DNA of 7,267 nucleotides from JAIVJM01 sp035761505. GTDB lineage: Bacteria; Acidobacteriota; Blastocatellia; Pyrinomonadales; Pyrinomonadaceae. Of the stretch, positions 6,743 to 7,267 are shown in pieces. The DNA lies in assembly GCA_035761505.1 (NCBI GenBank), contig DASTQX010000312.1:1-7267 (forward strand), read 5' to 3'. Every line of letters begins with the position of its first letter. Position 1 is the first letter of the stretch. The translations under genes were made by a program, and so were the position numbers. A model generated the notes under the pieces. The model was not told the origin of the DNA, did not search any database, and was given only the letters and a program-made list of their open reading frames with translations.

Positions 6743-6772
6743 AATATACAAGGCCGTCGAGCCATCCGGCAA
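6743..6772 (-). promoter_or_regulatory. Predicted sigma70-type promoter of the kinase gene
   Basis: Reading leftward, TTGCCG (6767-6772) is followed after 18 nt by TATATT (6743-6748), which matches the -10 consensus at five of six positions. The -35 matches at four of six. Transcription would start near 6736, leaving a leader of about 53 nt. It lies just inside the large palindrome, so the kinase probably has its own promoter separate from the gene on its right. Confidence 0.45.
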
Positions 6773-6783
6773 CGCACGAAAGG

Positions 6784-6896
6784 AGTGAGCAGTAAGCAGT
6801 GAGCAGTGAGCAGTAAAAGCAATTTCAGATTTGAAATTTGAAATCTCAAATCTGAAATTGCTTTTACTGCTCACTGCTCACTGCTTACTGCTCACT
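6784..6896. repeat. 113-bp near-perfect palindrome of heptad repeats with AT-rich core
   Basis: The sequence is symmetric about base 6840. I checked each of the 56 opposed positions, and all but one (6835/6845) are complementary. The left arm is a heptad series: GTGAGCA, GTAAGCA, GTGAGCA, GTGAGCA, GTAAAAG (6785-6819), and the right arm mirrors it. The core (6820-6860) is AT-rich and itself built from TTTGAAAT/ATCTGAAAT-like words. Allowing a 2-nt bulge, the symmetry extends through AAAGGA (6779-6784) and TCCTTT (6898-6903), touching the stop of the gene on the right. It encodes no protein. It sits between two leftward genes and could cap the 3' end of the upstream transcript, though no long T run follows. 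Confidence 0.95.
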
Positions 6897-6902
6897 TTCC
6901 TT

Positions 6903-7267
6903 TCATCGGAGCAGCGGCAGGTTGTACACGTCGGCGAGCGTGTTGAGTTCGATGCGGAGCATCGCCCACTGGCGCTCGGTCTCCGCGCCCATCCGGCGGC
7001 GCTTCATCACCTGATTGATCTCGGTGGCGATGCGGAGCGTGCGCGCGACTTCGGGGCGCGTGGCGAGGTAACTCTCCTTGCGGTCGAACTCGCGGCGCAG
7101 GTCGTCGAGCGAGCGTTCGAGATTGCGCGCGCGCTCGTTCAGATTGTCCTCCCGGCGCGTGCCGTCGAGCCCGCTACGGTCGAGCGACGCGTCGAAGTTG
7201 CGGACGAACTCGTCGCTCCGGTTCTCGACGCGCGTGATGATGACGGCGACCTCGGCCTTCGTGTAGC
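6903..7267 (-). CDS. Charged protein of unknown function (C-terminal part, 5' end outside window)
   Basis: Only the last 120 residues are in the window, ending with TGA at 6903-6905. It starts inside the gene at YTKAEVAVIITRVENRSD and ends at LADVYNLPLLR. The fragment is rich in Arg, Asp and Glu, with few Gly or Pro, and is probably all helical. A notable block is LDRSGLDGTRREDN (29-42), followed by ERARNLERSLDDLRREFDRK and a segment ending in ELNTLADVYNLP. I recognise the pattern as a recurrent hypothetical family of Acidobacteriota, often with an export signal at the N terminus, which cannot be checked here. Role unknown. There is no terminator other than the large palindrome that follows at once. 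Confidence 0.8.
   Translation of the reverse strand, partial: YTKAEVAVIITRVENRSDEFVRNFDASLDRSGLDGTRREDNLNERARNLERSLDDLRREFDRKESYLATRPEVARTLRIATEINQVMKRRRMGAETERQWAMLRIELNTLADVYNLPLLR

Noticed and set aside
5662..6849. Leftward ORF of 395 codons beginning in the large palindrome
   Set aside because: It is out of frame with the kinase. Its N terminus is a translation of the palindrome, and the remainder is Arg/Ala-rich shadow sequence.
6784..6896. CRISPR-like or insertion-sequence origin of the palindrome
   Set aside because: The repeats are 7 bp with no spacers, and there is no transposase or cas gene in the window. It does not fit a CRISPR array, and a mobile origin cannot be shown here.

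Overview
This is a GC-rich bacterial chromosome segment dominated by housekeeping and signalling genes. I infer an Acidobacteriota member, probably class Blastocatellia. That rests on remembered family and repeat resemblance, not on a search: the style of the Ser/Thr kinase, the charged 'YTKAEV...LDGTRREDN' protein at the right edge, and intergenic heptad/octad repeats (GTGAGCA- and AAAGGGTA-type) joined to AT-rich palindromes. There is no tRNA, rRNA, CRISPR array, transposase or prophage gene in the window.

Layout. A complete gyrA (DNA gyrase subunit A) runs leftward from 2629 to 68. It is driven by a good sigma70-like promoter at 2784-2812 that gives a leader of about 150 nt. Facing away from it, a rightward group begins with a protein carrying two tandem PilZ-like domains (2938-3708). 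After a short spacer holding a purine-rich octad repeat come a small cysteine-containing acidic protein (3823-4191) and a PlsC-type acyltransferase (4188-4868). The last two overlap by 4 bp (GTGA) and are almost certainly co-translated. A hairpin with poly-T/poly-A flanks at 4869-4901 ends this group and probably also ends the convergent gene.

That convergent gene is a transmembrane Hanks-type Ser/Thr kinase running leftward (6683-4956), with a promoter at 6743-6772. Upstream of it is a 113-bp, almost perfect palindrome of heptad repeats with an AT-rich core (6784-6896). The window ends inside the 3' part of another leftward gene (6903-7267), a charged protein of unknown function.

How the genes relate. 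GyrA is an unlinked housekeeping gene. The PilZ protein suggests c-di-GMP sensing, the kinase suggests membrane-linked phospho-signalling, and PlsC belongs to phospholipid synthesis. Nothing in the sequence ties them into one pathway. I found no convincing new multi-gene system. The most unusual items are the large palindrome, the double-PilZ protein with motifs degraded in opposite ways, the repeat-rich gyrA leader, and two gene families of unknown role.
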